Shown in pieces: positions 1 to 9,764 of a DNA stretch of 64,000 bases (position 1 is the stretch's first letter; the number at the start of each line of letters is the position of its first letter). The stretch lies in assembly GCF_014252955.1 (NCBI RefSeq), contig NZ_JACMIA010000001.1:1860001-1924000 (forward strand). Direction: 5' to 3'. A program made the translations under genes and the position numbers. Below the pieces are notes generated by a model. That model did not search any database. It saw only the letters and a list, made by a program, of their open reading frames with translations, and was not told where the DNA came from. Origin of the DNA: Stappia sp. 28M-7 (GTDB lineage Bacteria; Pseudomonadota; Alphaproteobacteria; Rhizobiales; Stappiaceae).

Positions 1-217
1 CGCAGCCCCTAAAGACGATATTGTCTTGCGCAAGGTCCGGGCTGCTCTCCGCGAGAATCTGCCTGACGGCGGCTTCCGGATCCTCACCCTGACAACCGCT
101 TGCAAGCAGCAAGACGCCCAGCAAGGCAGCCGCCTTGGCTGCTGTGCTCACTGGGGAGGATTTGGATTGGTTCCGGAGGCGAGAAAGGTCAGGGCGCGCA
201 ATAGTCGTGAGTTTCAT
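1..217 (-). CDS. Lipoprotein, N-terminal part (cut by window edge)
   Basis: An open frame of 72 codons reads leftwards off the window from an ATG at 217. Residues 29-42 form a short Lys-containing stretch and a hydrophobic run (AALLGVLLLASGC) that ends in a lipobox, so the mature protein would begin at Cys42 and be lipid-anchored. After the Cys the chain is acidic and polar (QGEDPEAAVRQIL). A GTG at 151 gives a more usual signal-peptide length and is the likely alternative start; neither start has a strong Shine-Dalgarno. The function cannot be told from the visible part. Confidence 0.55.
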   Translation of the reverse strand, partial: MKLTTIARPDLSRLRNQSKSSPVSTAAKAAALLGVLLLASGCQGEDPEAAVRQILAESSPDLAQDNIVFRGC

Positions 218-476
218 CGATCTTGTCGTCCGAAATCAGGCTGTATGTCTATTGAAGCGGTATTCGAAAGAATGTGTCTCTGCTGCTGGGACGATGCTTT
301 CGACCGGAACAGGCCTGCACCGCAGCACTCTTCTGCGTTGTAGCTGGTCTTTTCGCGGATTGCCGCGACAATCTGGATGTTGCCCTGCTTGTTTGCGCAA
401 TCCTGCCTGCGTGCGGCTGCGGGACTGGCCAATTCGGCGGACACAAGACAGCTTGCTGCCGGCGACCCTGAACACG
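218..476. other. Non-coding gap
   Basis: No convincing gene on either strand. Short open frames exist but lack good ribosome sites and recognisable protein content. The terminator of the monooxygenase gene lies at its right-hand end. Confidence 0.5.
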
Positions 477-505
477 CAAAAACCGGGCGGATCGCTCCGC
501 CCGGT
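477..505 (-). terminator. Rho-independent terminator of the monooxygenase gene
   Basis: A perfect 10-bp stem (ACCGGGCGGA at 482-491, TCCGCCCGGT at 496-505) with a 4-nt loop is followed, on the minus strand, by a run of T. It lies just past the stop codon at 527. Confidence 0.85.
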
Positions 506-526
506 CCTGTGTCGGCTGGCCCTGGC

Positions 527-2326
527 TCAGCCCTTGTGGTGCACCTGTTGCAACCCGTAGACCGGCGTCGGGATGCCTTCCATCCGCGCTTTCAGCTGAA
601 GCGACAGGAACTGCGAGTAGTGGCGCGACTGGTGCAGGTTGCCGCCGTGGAACCACAGCGCTTCCTGCTGCGTCGGCTTCCACATGTTGCGCTGCTCGCC
701 CTCCCAGGGGCCGGGGTCCTTGGGCGTGTCGGAGCCGAGGCCCCAGACCTTGCCGACCTTGTCGGCGGTCTCCTGGTCGATCAGGTCGGCGACCCAGCCG
801 TTCATCGAGCCGTAGCCGGTGGCGTAGACGATCACGTCGGCCGGGATCTCGACGCCGGTGTCGAGCTTGACGGACGTCTCGGTGATCTCCTCCACCTCGC
901 CGGCGGCCAGCTTGATCTTGCCGTCGATGATCAACTGCGAGGCGCCGATGTCGATGTAGTAGCCCGACCCGCGCCGCAGGTACTTCATGAAGAGCCCCGA
1001 GCCGTCGGCGCCGAAGTCCAGCCGGAAGCCGGCCTTCTCCAGTGCCGCATAGAAGTCGGCGTCGATCTCGCGGATCTTGTCGTAGATCGGCTTCTGGAAC
1101 GTGTGCATGATCCGGTAGGGGAGCGAGGCGAAGATGAGATCCGCCTTCGCCGTGGTCATGCCGCCGGCCACCGCCTGCTCGGAATAGAGCGCGCCCAGCC
1201 CGTGCTCCATCAAGGGTTCGGAGCGCACGATATGGGTGGTCGAGCGCTGCACCATGGTCACGTCGACGCCCGCCTCGTAAAGCGCGGCGCAGATGTCATG
1301 GGCCGAATTGTTCGAGCCGATGACAACGACCTTCTTGCCCTTGTACCCGTCGGGGCCGGGATGCTTCGAGGAATGGTGCTGCTCGCCGGCAAAGCGGTCT
1401 GCGCCCTTGAACTGCGGGATGTTGGCCTTGCCCGACATGCCGGTCGCGAAGACCAGCTGCTTGGGCCGCAGCACCACTTCCTCGCCGTCCCGGTCCACCG
1501 TGACGACCCATTCCTTGTTGGCCTCGTCCCATTTCGCCGAACGTGCGGTGGAGCGGGTCCAGTAGTTCAGCTCCATCACCTTGGTGTACATTTCCAGCCA
1601 GTCGCCGATCTTGTCCTTCGGCGCGAAGACAGGCCAGTTCTTCGGGAAATCGATATAGGGCAGGTGGTCGTACCAGACCGGATCGTGCAGGCAGAGCGAC
1701 TTGTAGCGCTTGCGCCAGGAATCGCCCGGCCGGTCGTTGCGCTCCACGATGATCGTCGGAACGCCGAGTTGGCGCAGCCGCGCGCCGAGCGCGATGCCGC
1801 CCTGGCCGCCGCCGATGATCACCACATAGGGCTGCTTGGTATAGCCGAGCGTCGCGGCCTCTTCCTCGCGCTCCTCCTTCCAGGTCTTGCCGCCGGGATT
1901 GACCCCGTGCTTGGCGCCGAGCGGCCGGCTGAAGCCGGACTTCTCCTCGTGGCCCTTCAGCTCGACCATGGTGGTCAGCAGCGTCCAGATCAGCCCGTCC
2001 TTGAGGCGGATCAGGCCGTAGCCCCGCGCCACCGCGGTCTCGAAGGTGATCCAGGCCTGGGTCACGCCGTCGGCCTCGCTGGCCTCCTCTCCTTCCGCCA
2101 CCTGCCAGGCGGTCGGCTTGGTCAGGGCGAGCTGCGCTTCCAGCATGTCGCGGACTTCGCTGCGTCCCTCGGCGGTCTTGAGGTTCCAGGTGAAGGTCAC
2201 GAGATCGCGCCAGTAGCACTCCTCGGCGAACATGTTCACGGCCTCGTCGATCCGGCCCGCCTCCAGCGCCCCGCCGAACCGGTCGAGAAAGGCCTGCACG
2301 CGGGCCGTCGGTGTCTTGTCGAGCAT
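527..2326 (-). CDS. FAD-dependent monooxygenase (FMO/BVMO-like) with N-terminal SnoaL-like domain
   Basis: A 599-residue NAD(P)H- and FAD-dependent monooxygenase, probably oxygenating a small organic substrate. Residues 1-140 look like an NTF2/SnoaL fold. Residues 165-185 carry the FAD Rossmann motif (IIGGGQGGIALGARL), followed by the flavin-monooxygenase signature FAGEQHHSSKHP near 310. A second nucleotide-binding loop (VVIGSNNSAHD) lies near 333, and a VYATGYGS motif near 508. The start is set by GGGAGGAGACGAT before the ATG. A sigma-54 promoter and activator sites lie directly upstream, and the AcoR-like activator is the next gene, so it is probably substrate-induced. The substrate cannot be told; ketones, alcohols or aldehydes are typical for AcoR-type control, which is inference. 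Confidence 0.85.
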   Translation of the reverse strand: MLDKTPTARVQAFLDRFGGALEAGRIDEAVNMFAEECYWRDLVTFTWNLKTAEGRSEVRDMLEAQLALTKPTAWQVAEGEEASEADGVTQAWITFETAVARGYGLIRLKDGLIWTLLTTMVELKGHEEKSGFSRPLGAKHGVNPGGKTWKEEREEEAATLGYTKQPYVVIIGGGQGGIALGARLRQLGVPTIIVERNDRPGDSWRKRYKSLCLHDPVWYDHLPYIDFPKNWPVFAPKDKIGDWLEMYTKVMELNYWTRSTARSAKWDEANKEWVVTVDRDGEEVVLRPKQLVFATGMSGKANIPQFKGADRFAGEQHHSSKHPGPDGYKGKKVVVIGSNNSAHDICAALYEAGVDVTMVQRSTTHIVRSEPLMEHGLGALYSEQAVAGGMTTAKADLIFASLPYRIMHTFQKPIYDKIREIDADFYAALEKAGFRLDFGADGSGLFMKYLRRGSGYYIDIGASQLIIDGKIKLAAGEVEEITETSVKLDTGVEIPADVIVYATGYGSMNGWVADLIDQETADKVGKVWGLGSDTPKDPGPWEGEQRNMWKPTQQEALWFHGGNLHQSRHYSQFLSLQLKARMEGIPTPVYGLQQVHHKG

Positions 2327-2391
2327 ATCGTCTCCTCCCGTTGCTCATGTCTCCGGGGACGGATCTGCGCCCGCCCGGTGCAAGGTAGGTG

Positions 2392-2406
2392 GCAAGCCGC
2401 GTGCCA
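2392..2406 (-). promoter_or_regulatory. Sigma-54 (-24/-12) promoter for the monooxygenase gene
   Basis: The minus strand reads TGGCACGCGGCTTGC, an exact match to the TGGCACG-N4-TTGC consensus with correct GG/GC spacing. Transcription would begin near 2380, about 55 bp before the monooxygenase start codon. The neighbouring activator carries the GAFTGA sigma-54 contact motif. Confidence 0.85.
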
Positions 2407-2454
2407 GTCTCGAAAAGGCTGGGAGCTCTTTTTCTTCAAGGGCTTGCGTATGTG

Positions 2455-2518
2455 TGTTGCAGGACCTGTTGCAGCGTTGCGCAACAGGCCTGCAACACCT
2501 GTCGCAGGCGATGCGACA
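2455..2518. promoter_or_regulatory. Upstream activator sites (TGTYGCA dyads)
   Basis: Three nested dyads lie 50-115 bp upstream of the sigma-54 promoter. They are TGTTGCAGG (2455-2463) with CCTGCAACA (2489-2497), CCTGTTGC (2465-2472) with GCAACAGG (2481-2488), and TGTCGCA (2500-2506) with TGCGACA (2512-2518). Position and symmetry fit enhancer sites for the AcoR-like activator. Confidence 0.7.
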
Positions 2519-2530
2519 GGCCGGAGCAGG

Positions 2531-4468
<1,938 letters not shown>

Positions 4469-4577
4469 GGCTATTTCCTCCCGCCGCGATGCTCGCATGG
4501 CAGGGCGCCCCTCACAAGGCGGGATCGGGGACTTGTGCCAAAGGAGGAGGACGCGGGCGCGGGGATATCCGCTGCGC

Positions 4578-5333
4578 TCAAGGCGCGTCGGGCGCGTCCT
4601 TGCCGGCGATCCGGTGTGCGAGCGCCGGGGAGAGGCCGGTGCTGTCCTTCGCCGGCGGGCGGGCATAGCTGCCCTTGTCCGCGCCGGAGGGGCGCAGGCG
4701 GTGAAGCGAAACCGCCTGCAGGACCGCGGCTTTCACCGGGTCGAGAAGCACCGCCGGAACCTCGTCGGCGATATCCCCGGCCAGCCCGGCGATCGGCGCG
4801 CCGCCGAGTATCAGGATATCCGCATGCGCTGCTGCGCGGCGGCAGGTCTCCACCAATGGCGCGCGCATCTCCTCCGCCACTGCCGCGATGGAGCCGAGGG
4901 TGGCATCCGGCGTGAACGTGCCGGCAAAGCGCATGCCGAGCCCCGCGCGCGTCACCTGCTCCTCGTACCAGGGCGTGAGGCGGGGCGAGAAGGTGACGAA
5001 GGCGAAGCGCTCCCCCAGTGCCAATGCGGCGAGCATCGCCGCCTCGGAAAGCCCGGTCACCGGCAGGTCGAAGAGCTCGCGCGCCGCAGACAGCCCCGGA
5101 TCGCCGAAGGCGGCGATGACCGCGGCATCGAAGCGTCCCTCGTGCTGCGCCAGCAGGTCGAGCACGGCGGCGCCGGCAATCTGGGCCTCCGCGCGCGAGG
5201 AGATGTAGGGAAAGCCTTGGCGTGCGGTCAGGGGCAGCAGTTCGACATCGGCCGGCAGTACCGTTGCCGCGCTGCGCGCGAGGCGGTCGGTCAGCGCCTC
5301 GGTGGTATTGGGGTTGAGCAGCAGCAGGCGCAT
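4578..5333 (-). CDS. Asp/Glu/hydantoin racemase-family protein lacking both catalytic cysteines
   Basis: A 251-residue protein opening with the family signature MRLLLLNPNTTEAL. In hydantoin, allantoin and Asp/Glu racemases two cysteines act as the acid/base pair, in contexts like ACFGDPG and LGCAGM. Here the matching segments read AAFGDPGL (about residues 76-83) and LILGGAPIAGL, so both cysteines are alanine. The only Cys lies in ETCRR. It overlaps the stop of the TRAP large permease gene as TGATG, so it is translationally coupled to the transporter. The context (UraD-like decarboxylase, TRAP importer) suggests ureide metabolism, but ordinary racemase chemistry is unlikely. It could bind a ligand or catalyse a different reaction. 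Confidence 0.75.
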   Translation of the reverse strand: MRLLLLNPNTTEALTDRLARSAATVLPADVELLPLTARQGFPYISSRAEAQIAGAAVLDLLAQHEGRFDAAVIAAFGDPGLSAARELFDLPVTGLSEAAMLAALALGERFAFVTFSPRLTPWYEEQVTRAGLGMRFAGTFTPDATLGSIAAVAEEMRAPLVETCRRAAAHADILILGGAPIAGLAGDIADEVPAVLLDPVKAAVLQAVSLHRLRPSGADKGSYARPPAKDSTGLSPALAHRIAGKDAPDAP

Positions 5334-6613
5334 CAGTAGCCCAGCCTTTCGGGCAACCAGGTGACGATGCCGGGAAAGATCATGCAGGCCAGCAGCACGG
5401 CATACATCGCCGCGATGAAGGGCCAGCTCTCGCGCACCAGCTCGCCCATCCTGACGCCGGTAATGCCGCAGACGACGAACAGCACGACGCCGACCGGCGG
5501 GGTCAGCATGCCGATCACCAGGTTGAAGACGAAAAGAAAGCCGAAATGCAGCGGATCGATCCCGTATTGCAGGGCGATTGGGTGGAACAGCGGCACCAGC
5601 ATGATGTAGGCGGCGTTGGATTCCAGGAACATGCCGACCACGAGCAGCATCGCCGCGATCAGGCAGAGGAACAGGAACGGACTGTCGGTGACGCCCTGCA
5701 TCAGGCCGGCGAGCTTCATCGGCAGCAGGTCGATGGTGAAGAGAAAGGTCACCGTCGAGGCGAAGGCGATCATCGCGCCGACCAGTGCGGAGGTCTTGGC
5801 GGCGGTAAGCAACACGTCCGGCAGGTCGGACAGCTTCAGCTTGCGCGTCACGAAGAAGCCGAGGACCAGCGCGTAGCAGACGCCGACCGCGGCCCCTTCG
5901 GTCGGGGTGAAGGCACCGCCGACGATGCCGCCGATGACCAGAACCGGCATCAGGAAGATGACGAGGCTGCGCCTCAGCTCGCGCAGAATGTTGGAGAGCG
6001 TCACCGGCGTGCCGGCCAGCGGGTAGTTCCGCTTCCAGGCGATCAGCCAGCACAGGATCATGAACAGGGCGAACAGGATCAGTCCGGGAATGACGCCGGA
6101 CATGAACATGCCGCCGACCGACACGCTGGACCCGGCCATGAACGCGTAGACGATCATCGCGCCGGAGGGCGGGATGATCGGGCCGAGATTGGCGGCCGCC
6201 GCCACGATGCCGGTGGAGAAGCCGAGGCCGTATTGCTTCCTGAGCGATGGCACCAGCGTGGAGGAGAGGGCCGAGGCGTCGGCGACAGCTGCGCCCGAAA
6301 CGGAGGCGAGGCCTGCGCCGGCGACGATGGTCACCTGCGCGAGGCCGCCACGCACCCGGCCGATGAAGGCGTTGGCGAAGTCGACCAGCCTGTCCATGAT
6401 CCCGCCCTTGAGCATCAACTCGCCGGCGATCATGAACAGCGGGATCGACATCAGCGGAAACGAGTTGACCGCGTTCATCAGGCGCGGCGCCAGCACCGCG
6501 ACGTCGATGCCCGACAGCCACAGGCCGGCGAGCGCCGCAACGCCGAGCGAGAAGGCGAGCGGCATGCCGAGAAGGGCCAGCACGAGAAAGGTTGCGATGA
6601 CGAAGAGGCTCAT
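5333..6613 (-). CDS. TRAP transporter large permease subunit (DctM family)
   Basis: A 426-residue, very hydrophobic inner-membrane protein with about 12 segments, usual for DctM. It begins MSLFVIATFLVLALLGMPLAF and contains the family-typical GGIMDRLVDFANAFIGRVRGGL and IPPSGAMIVYAF stretches. It forms the Na+-coupled translocation channel of a tripartite transporter. Its ATG overlaps the DctQ stop (ATGA) and its stop overlaps the racemase-like start. The open frame extends further upstream, but that extension is the overlapping DctQ gene read in another frame. Confidence 0.9.
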   Translation of the reverse strand: MSLFVIATFLVLALLGMPLAFSLGVAALAGLWLSGIDVAVLAPRLMNAVNSFPLMSIPLFMIAGELMLKGGIMDRLVDFANAFIGRVRGGLAQVTIVAGAGLASVSGAAVADASALSSTLVPSLRKQYGLGFSTGIVAAAANLGPIIPPSGAMIVYAFMAGSSVSVGGMFMSGVIPGLILFALFMILCWLIAWKRNYPLAGTPVTLSNILRELRRSLVIFLMPVLVIGGIVGGAFTPTEGAAVGVCYALVLGFFVTRKLKLSDLPDVLLTAAKTSALVGAMIAFASTVTFLFTIDLLPMKLAGLMQGVTDSPFLFLCLIAAMLLVVGMFLESNAAYIMLVPLFHPIALQYGIDPLHFGFLFVFNLVIGMLTPPVGVVLFVVCGITGVRMGELVRESWPFIAAMYAVLLACMIFPGIVTWLPERLGY

Positions 6614-7095
6614 GCCCGGGGCTCCATCGGGACCAGCGCGAGATGGACGAGATGCAGGGCCGAGTGCAGCGCGCCGAGAATGACGGGGAAGAAGAATACG
6701 CTCGAGGTGATGTTCAGCGCGCCCAGCCGCTCGGACCATGTGGCCAGCGCGACGCCGATGGTGGTCCAGAACACGACGCCCATCAGCGCCGCGCCGAGGG
6801 CGCTGGTCGCGCGTGCAACGAGGCGCTGCACGCCGGCGGGCAGGCGCTCGACCAGCAGCGTGATCCCAACATGGGTCCCGTCGCGGATGCCGAGCGGGAT
6901 CGCGAGGAAGATCGTCCACACGAAGGCGATGCGGCTGACCTCGTCGGCCCAGTCGAGCGAGCCGTTGAAGACATAGCGCATCACCACCTGGGCCGAGACC
7001 ACGGCGACCATGGCGGCCGCACCCAGGATGACGAGGAGGCGCGCGCCGGTATCGGCGCGCGCAAGGACGAAGGTCAGGAGGCGGTCGAGCGCCAT
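6610..7095 (-). CDS. TRAP transporter small permease subunit (DctQ family)
   Basis: A 161-residue membrane protein with four hydrophobic segments and the typical DctQ stretch DEVSRIAFVWTIFLAIPLGIRDGTHV-like region near residues 45-65. The start MALDRLLTF at 7095 lies 4 bp after the binding-protein stop. An ORF start at 7128 would run back into the preceding gene. It links the binding protein to DctM. Confidence 0.85.
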   Translation of the reverse strand: MALDRLLTFVLARADTGARLLVILGAAAMVAVVSAQVVMRYVFNGSLDWADEVSRIAFVWTIFLAIPLGIRDGTHVGITLLVERLPAGVQRLVARATSALGAALMGVVFWTTIGVALATWSERLGALNITSSVFFFPVILGALHSALHLVHLALVPMEPRA

Positions 7096-7099
7096 CGGG

Positions 7100-8092
7100 T
7101 CACATGCCGAGCTTGGCGGTCTCGGCATCCAGCAGCTTCACCAGCTCCGGATCGAGGCGGGCCTTGGTCTCGGTGGCGACGCCGGCGGTTTTTTCGCGCA
7201 GGGCGGCTGCCAGTTCCGGCGAAACCTCGGTGAAGGTCATGCCCTTGGCCGTGAGCTGCGCCAGGCCCGCTGCATCCTGCTCGGCGGCCAGCTCGCGCTG
7301 ATAGGCAACGGCGGTCGCCATGGCCTCGCGGACCATTGCCTGCTTCTCCGGGGCGAGCCCGTCGAACCACTTCTTGTTGCCGACGACCGAGATGAAGTCG
7401 AAGAAGTGCCCGGTGTTGGAGACATGCTTCTGCACCTCGGCATAGCCGGCGACATTGATGATCGCGAAGGGGTTTTCCTGGCCGTCGATCACGCCCTGTT
7501 CCAGCGCGGAGTAGAGCTCCTTCACGTCCATCGCCACCGGATTGGCGCCGAGGGCACGGAAGGTGGCGAGATGCGTCTCGTTCGGCTGCAGGCGGATCTT
7601 CAGGCCCTCGATGTCACTGATGGCGACCACCGGGCGGACATTGTTGGTCAGGTGACGGAAGCCCAGCTCCATGTAGCCGAGGGAGGTCATGCCCTCCTTG
7701 GCCATCATGTCGTCCAGCGCAGTGCCGACCGGTCCGTCAGTGATGGCGAAGGCTGCCTCGCGGCTCGGGAACTGGAACGGCAGGCCGATGACCTCAAGCT
7801 CCGGCACGGTGCGGGTCAGGTAGGCGGTGCCCACCCACATCATCTCGATGGCGCCGATCTTCACGGCCTGAACGTTTTCGGCCGCCCCGCCCAGCTGCTG
7901 CGCCGGGAAGACGTTGACGTCGATCTCGCCGCCGGACAGGCGCTCGAGCTCTTCCTCGAACTTCGCGATGGCAAGCGAGGAGGAGTGCTCGGTGGCGAAG
8001 TTGCCGGCGATGCGGATCGTGTCCTTGGCATCGGCCATGGCGGTCGACAGCACGAGGGCGGTGGAGGCGACAAGCGGGAGGATGGCTTTCAT
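7100..8092 (-). CDS. TRAP transporter substrate-binding protein (DctP family), internal start
   Basis: Read from the ATG at 8092 this is a 330-residue periplasmic binding protein of normal family length. A signal peptide of about 22 residues (MKAILPLVASTALVLS, then AMADA) precedes the mature KDTIRIAGNFATEHSSS. Later stretches typical of DctP include GLKIRLQPNETHLATFRALGA and PVAMDVKELYSALEQGVIDG. A GGAG lies 9 nt before the ATG, supporting separate initiation within the fused frame. The substrate is unknown; ureides or related carboxylates are suggested by the neighbouring UraD and racemase-like genes. Confidence 0.8.
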   Translation of the reverse strand: MKAILPLVASTALVLSTAMADAKDTIRIAGNFATEHSSSLAIAKFEEELERLSGGEIDVNVFPAQQLGGAAENVQAVKIGAIEMMWVGTAYLTRTVPELEVIGLPFQFPSREAAFAITDGPVGTALDDMMAKEGMTSLGYMELGFRHLTNNVRPVVAISDIEGLKIRLQPNETHLATFRALGANPVAMDVKELYSALEQGVIDGQENPFAIINVAGYAEVQKHVSNTGHFFDFISVVGNKKWFDGLAPEKQAMVREAMATAVAYQRELAAEQDAAGLAQLTAKGMTFTEVSPELAAALREKTAGVATETKARLDPELVKLLDAETAKLGM

Positions 8093-8656
8093 GGCTGGGT
8101 GCTCCAGGGTTGCGGCGAGGGAGGTCCGGGGCGGTTTCGCGCCCGGCCCGAAGGCGCGGGCGGCACGGGAGCGGATCACCGAGGCGATCTCGTCCAGTGT
8201 GGCGGCATGCTCTTCCGGCGCAGGCGCTGCGAGGCGGCGCTCGAAAGTGGCAAGAAGGGTTTCAAGGTCCGGCACGCGGTGCAGGGCGATGATGAAGGGA
8301 TGGGAGAACCGCGCCCGATAGGCGGCATTGAGCGCGCGCAGCCGGGCGGCATCGTCCGCTGACAGCGACAGCAGGCCAAGCCGGGCCTGTTCGCCGGTCG
8401 AGGCGTCGGTCATGCGCCCTTCGGCCGCTTCCTGGCCGGCAAGCTCCGGGTGAGCGGCAAACAGCACCCGCTGGCGCTCGGTGCCGGCTGCAAGGATCGT
8501 GTCCGCCAGCGCCGCGGCAAGCGCCGCATCGTCCGCGAAGGGGCGCTGGTCGACGGTCAGCTCCACCACCCAGGGGGAGCGCTCGACCAGGGGCTCCAGC
8601 AGCGCTAGCGCTGTTTCGCGGGAAGCCGAGTTGAGCGTGTCGAGGGCGGAAGTCAT
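7100..8656 (-). CDS. uraD: UraD-like OHCU decarboxylase in frame with a TRAP binding protein (fused ORF)
   Basis: A single 518-codon frame. Residues 1-170 match OHCU decarboxylase (UraD), which converts 2-oxo-4-hydroxy-4-carboxy-5-ureidoimidazoline to S-allantoin in urate breakdown. The catalytic His lies in AAHPELAG, the Glu in DASTGEQARLGL, and the PFIIAL segment is present. No stop follows: an 18-residue linker leads straight into Met189, the first residue of a cleavable signal peptide and a complete DctP-type protein. Joining a cytosolic enzyme to an internal Sec signal is topologically odd. Probably both a fused product and a separate DctP from the internal start are possible, or a stop codon was lost or misread. 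The start at 8656 has a weak ribosome site. A LysR gene is divergent. Confidence 0.75.
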   Translation of the reverse strand: MTSALDTLNSASRETALALLEPLVERSPWVVELTVDQRPFADDAALAAALADTILAAGTERQRVLFAAHPELAGQEAAEGRMTDASTGEQARLGLLSLSADDAARLRALNAAYRARFSHPFIIALHRVPDLETLLATFERRLAAPAPEEHAATLDEIASVIRSRAARAFGPGAKPPRTSLAATLEHPAMKAILPLVASTALVLSTAMADAKDTIRIAGNFATEHSSSLAIAKFEEELERLSGGEIDVNVFPAQQLGGAAENVQAVKIGAIEMMWVGTAYLTRTVPELEVIGLPFQFPSREAAFAITDGPVGTALDDMMAKEGMTSLGYMELGFRHLTNNVRPVVAISDIEGLKIRLQPNETHLATFRALGANPVAMDVKELYSALEQGVIDGQENPFAIINVAGYAEVQKHVSNTGHFFDFISVVGNKKWFDGLAPEKQAMVREAMATAVAYQRELAAEQDAAGLAQLTAKGMTFTEVSPELAAALREKTAGVATETKARLDPELVKLLDAETAKLGM

Positions 8657-8769
8657 GGCGGGCCTTTGCCGTCCGGTGTCCTTTATGCCCTGAACGCTAG
8701 CCGGCCCTCGTCATTGCAATCCATGACATTATCGACAATCCTGCATTCTAGAAATTAGGATGCCCGGAA
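8657..8769. promoter_or_regulatory. Divergent promoter region of uraD/TRAP operon and LysR gene
   Basis: This 113-bp gap is AT-richer than its surroundings (ATTGCAATCCATGACATTATCGACAA region, 8713-8738). It holds the small palindrome ATTGCAAT, a plausible LysR-type operator core of the T-N11-A class. No clear -35/-10 pair could be fixed by eye. Confidence 0.4.
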
Positions 8770-9708
8770 ATGTCGCTCCACCTCGTTCCCCGCGGGTTGC
8801 ACTATGTCGAGGCCGTTGCAGAGCACGGCTCGATCCAGGCGGCCTCGCGCGCCATCGGCATTGCCGCTTCGGCGATCGACCGGCAGATCAAGCTGCTGGA
8901 GGACCGGCTCGGGGTACAACTGTTCGACCGCATGACCACGGGCATGACCTTGTCCCCGGTCGGCGAGATGTTCGTGGTGCTGGCGCGGCGCTGGCGGGCG
9001 GACGAGAACCGCCTGTGGTCCGACGTGAAGCAGATGCAGGGCATCAGCCTCGGCCATATCCGCCTCGTGACGATGGACAGCCTCGTCAACGGCGTGCTGC
9101 CGCGCTTCCTGCATCATGTGGCGGAAGTGTATCCGCGGGTTCGCATCGACGTGGAGATCACAACGCCCGACGATGCGATGGCCGTGCTCGATCGGGGCGA
9201 TGCCGACGTGGCGCTCGCCTTCAACCTGCGCCCGCATCGCGACCTGCATGTGGTGTGGAGCGCCGAGCTGCCGCTGCACTGCGTCGTCGCGCCCGGCCAT
9301 CCGCTTGCGGAACTGAGCCAGGTGAGCCTTGCCAAGGTGCGCGACCAGGCAACCGTGGTGCAGAGCCCGTCGCTGGCGATCCGCCGGATGCTGGACGCCC
9401 GCCACGGTTGGATGTTCTCGGAGAACCGCCCGCCGGTGGTCACCAACTCGCTGCAGCTTCTCAAACAGCTCGTCGTCTCCGGCAGCCATGCCGCGCTCAC
9501 CTCGGAGCTGGACACGGCGCAGGAACTGCTGGACGGGCGCCTCGTCGCCATCCCCGTGACGGGGCAGAACGTGGTGCCGCAGAGCATCGCGCTGGCCATC
9601 AGCTCCCGCCGCGCGCTGCCGCGCATCGCCACCCGCGTCGCCGATCTTCTCGCCGCCGATGTCGCGGCGATGCTCGCCGAGGTGCGAGCGCGCAACCAAT
9701 TGACCTGA
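8770..9708 (+). CDS. LysR-family transcriptional regulator
   Basis: A 312-residue LysR regulator with an N-terminal winged helix-turn-helix (LHYVEAVAEHGSIQAASRAIG through LGVQLFDRM, residues 9-57) and an effector domain from about residue 95. Its divergent placement suggests that it controls the uraD/TRAP/racemase-like operon, which is inference from arrangement. The ligand is unknown. It converges on the gabD-like gene with a shared terminator between. Confidence 0.88.
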   Translation: MSLHLVPRGLHYVEAVAEHGSIQAASRAIGIAASAIDRQIKLLEDRLGVQLFDRMTTGMTLSPVGEMFVVLARRWRADENRLWSDVKQMQGISLGHIRLVTMDSLVNGVLPRFLHHVAEVYPRVRIDVEITTPDDAMAVLDRGDADVALAFNLRPHRDLHVVWSAELPLHCVVAPGHPLAELSQVSLAKVRDQATVVQSPSLAIRRMLDARHGWMFSENRPPVVTNSLQLLKQLVVSGSHAALTSELDTAQELLDGRLVAIPVTGQNVVPQSIALAISSRRALPRIATRVADLLAADVAAMLAEVRARNQLT

Positions 9709-9715
9709 AACGCAA

Positions 9716-9741
9716 AAGGGCCGCCCCGGAGGGCGGCCCTT
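9716..9741. terminator. Bidirectional terminator
   Basis: A perfect 11-bp stem (AAGGGCCGCCC with GGGCGGCCCTT) closes on the loop CGGA, with A residues to the left and T residues to the right. It sits between two convergent genes. Confidence 0.8.
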
Positions 9742-9764
9742 CGCTTATTCGGAGTGGGACAGGA

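Noticed and set aside
245-343. A 32-residue ORF (MSIEAVFERM...) resembling the start of the 60183 small ORF
   Set aside because: The match is about six residues, there is no good ribosome site, and the downstream sequences differ. Chance similarity is likely.
4667-6521. Continuation of the racemase-like frame across the TRAP permease gene
   Set aside because: This part is an out-of-frame shadow of DctM, whose membrane segments are clear in the other frame.
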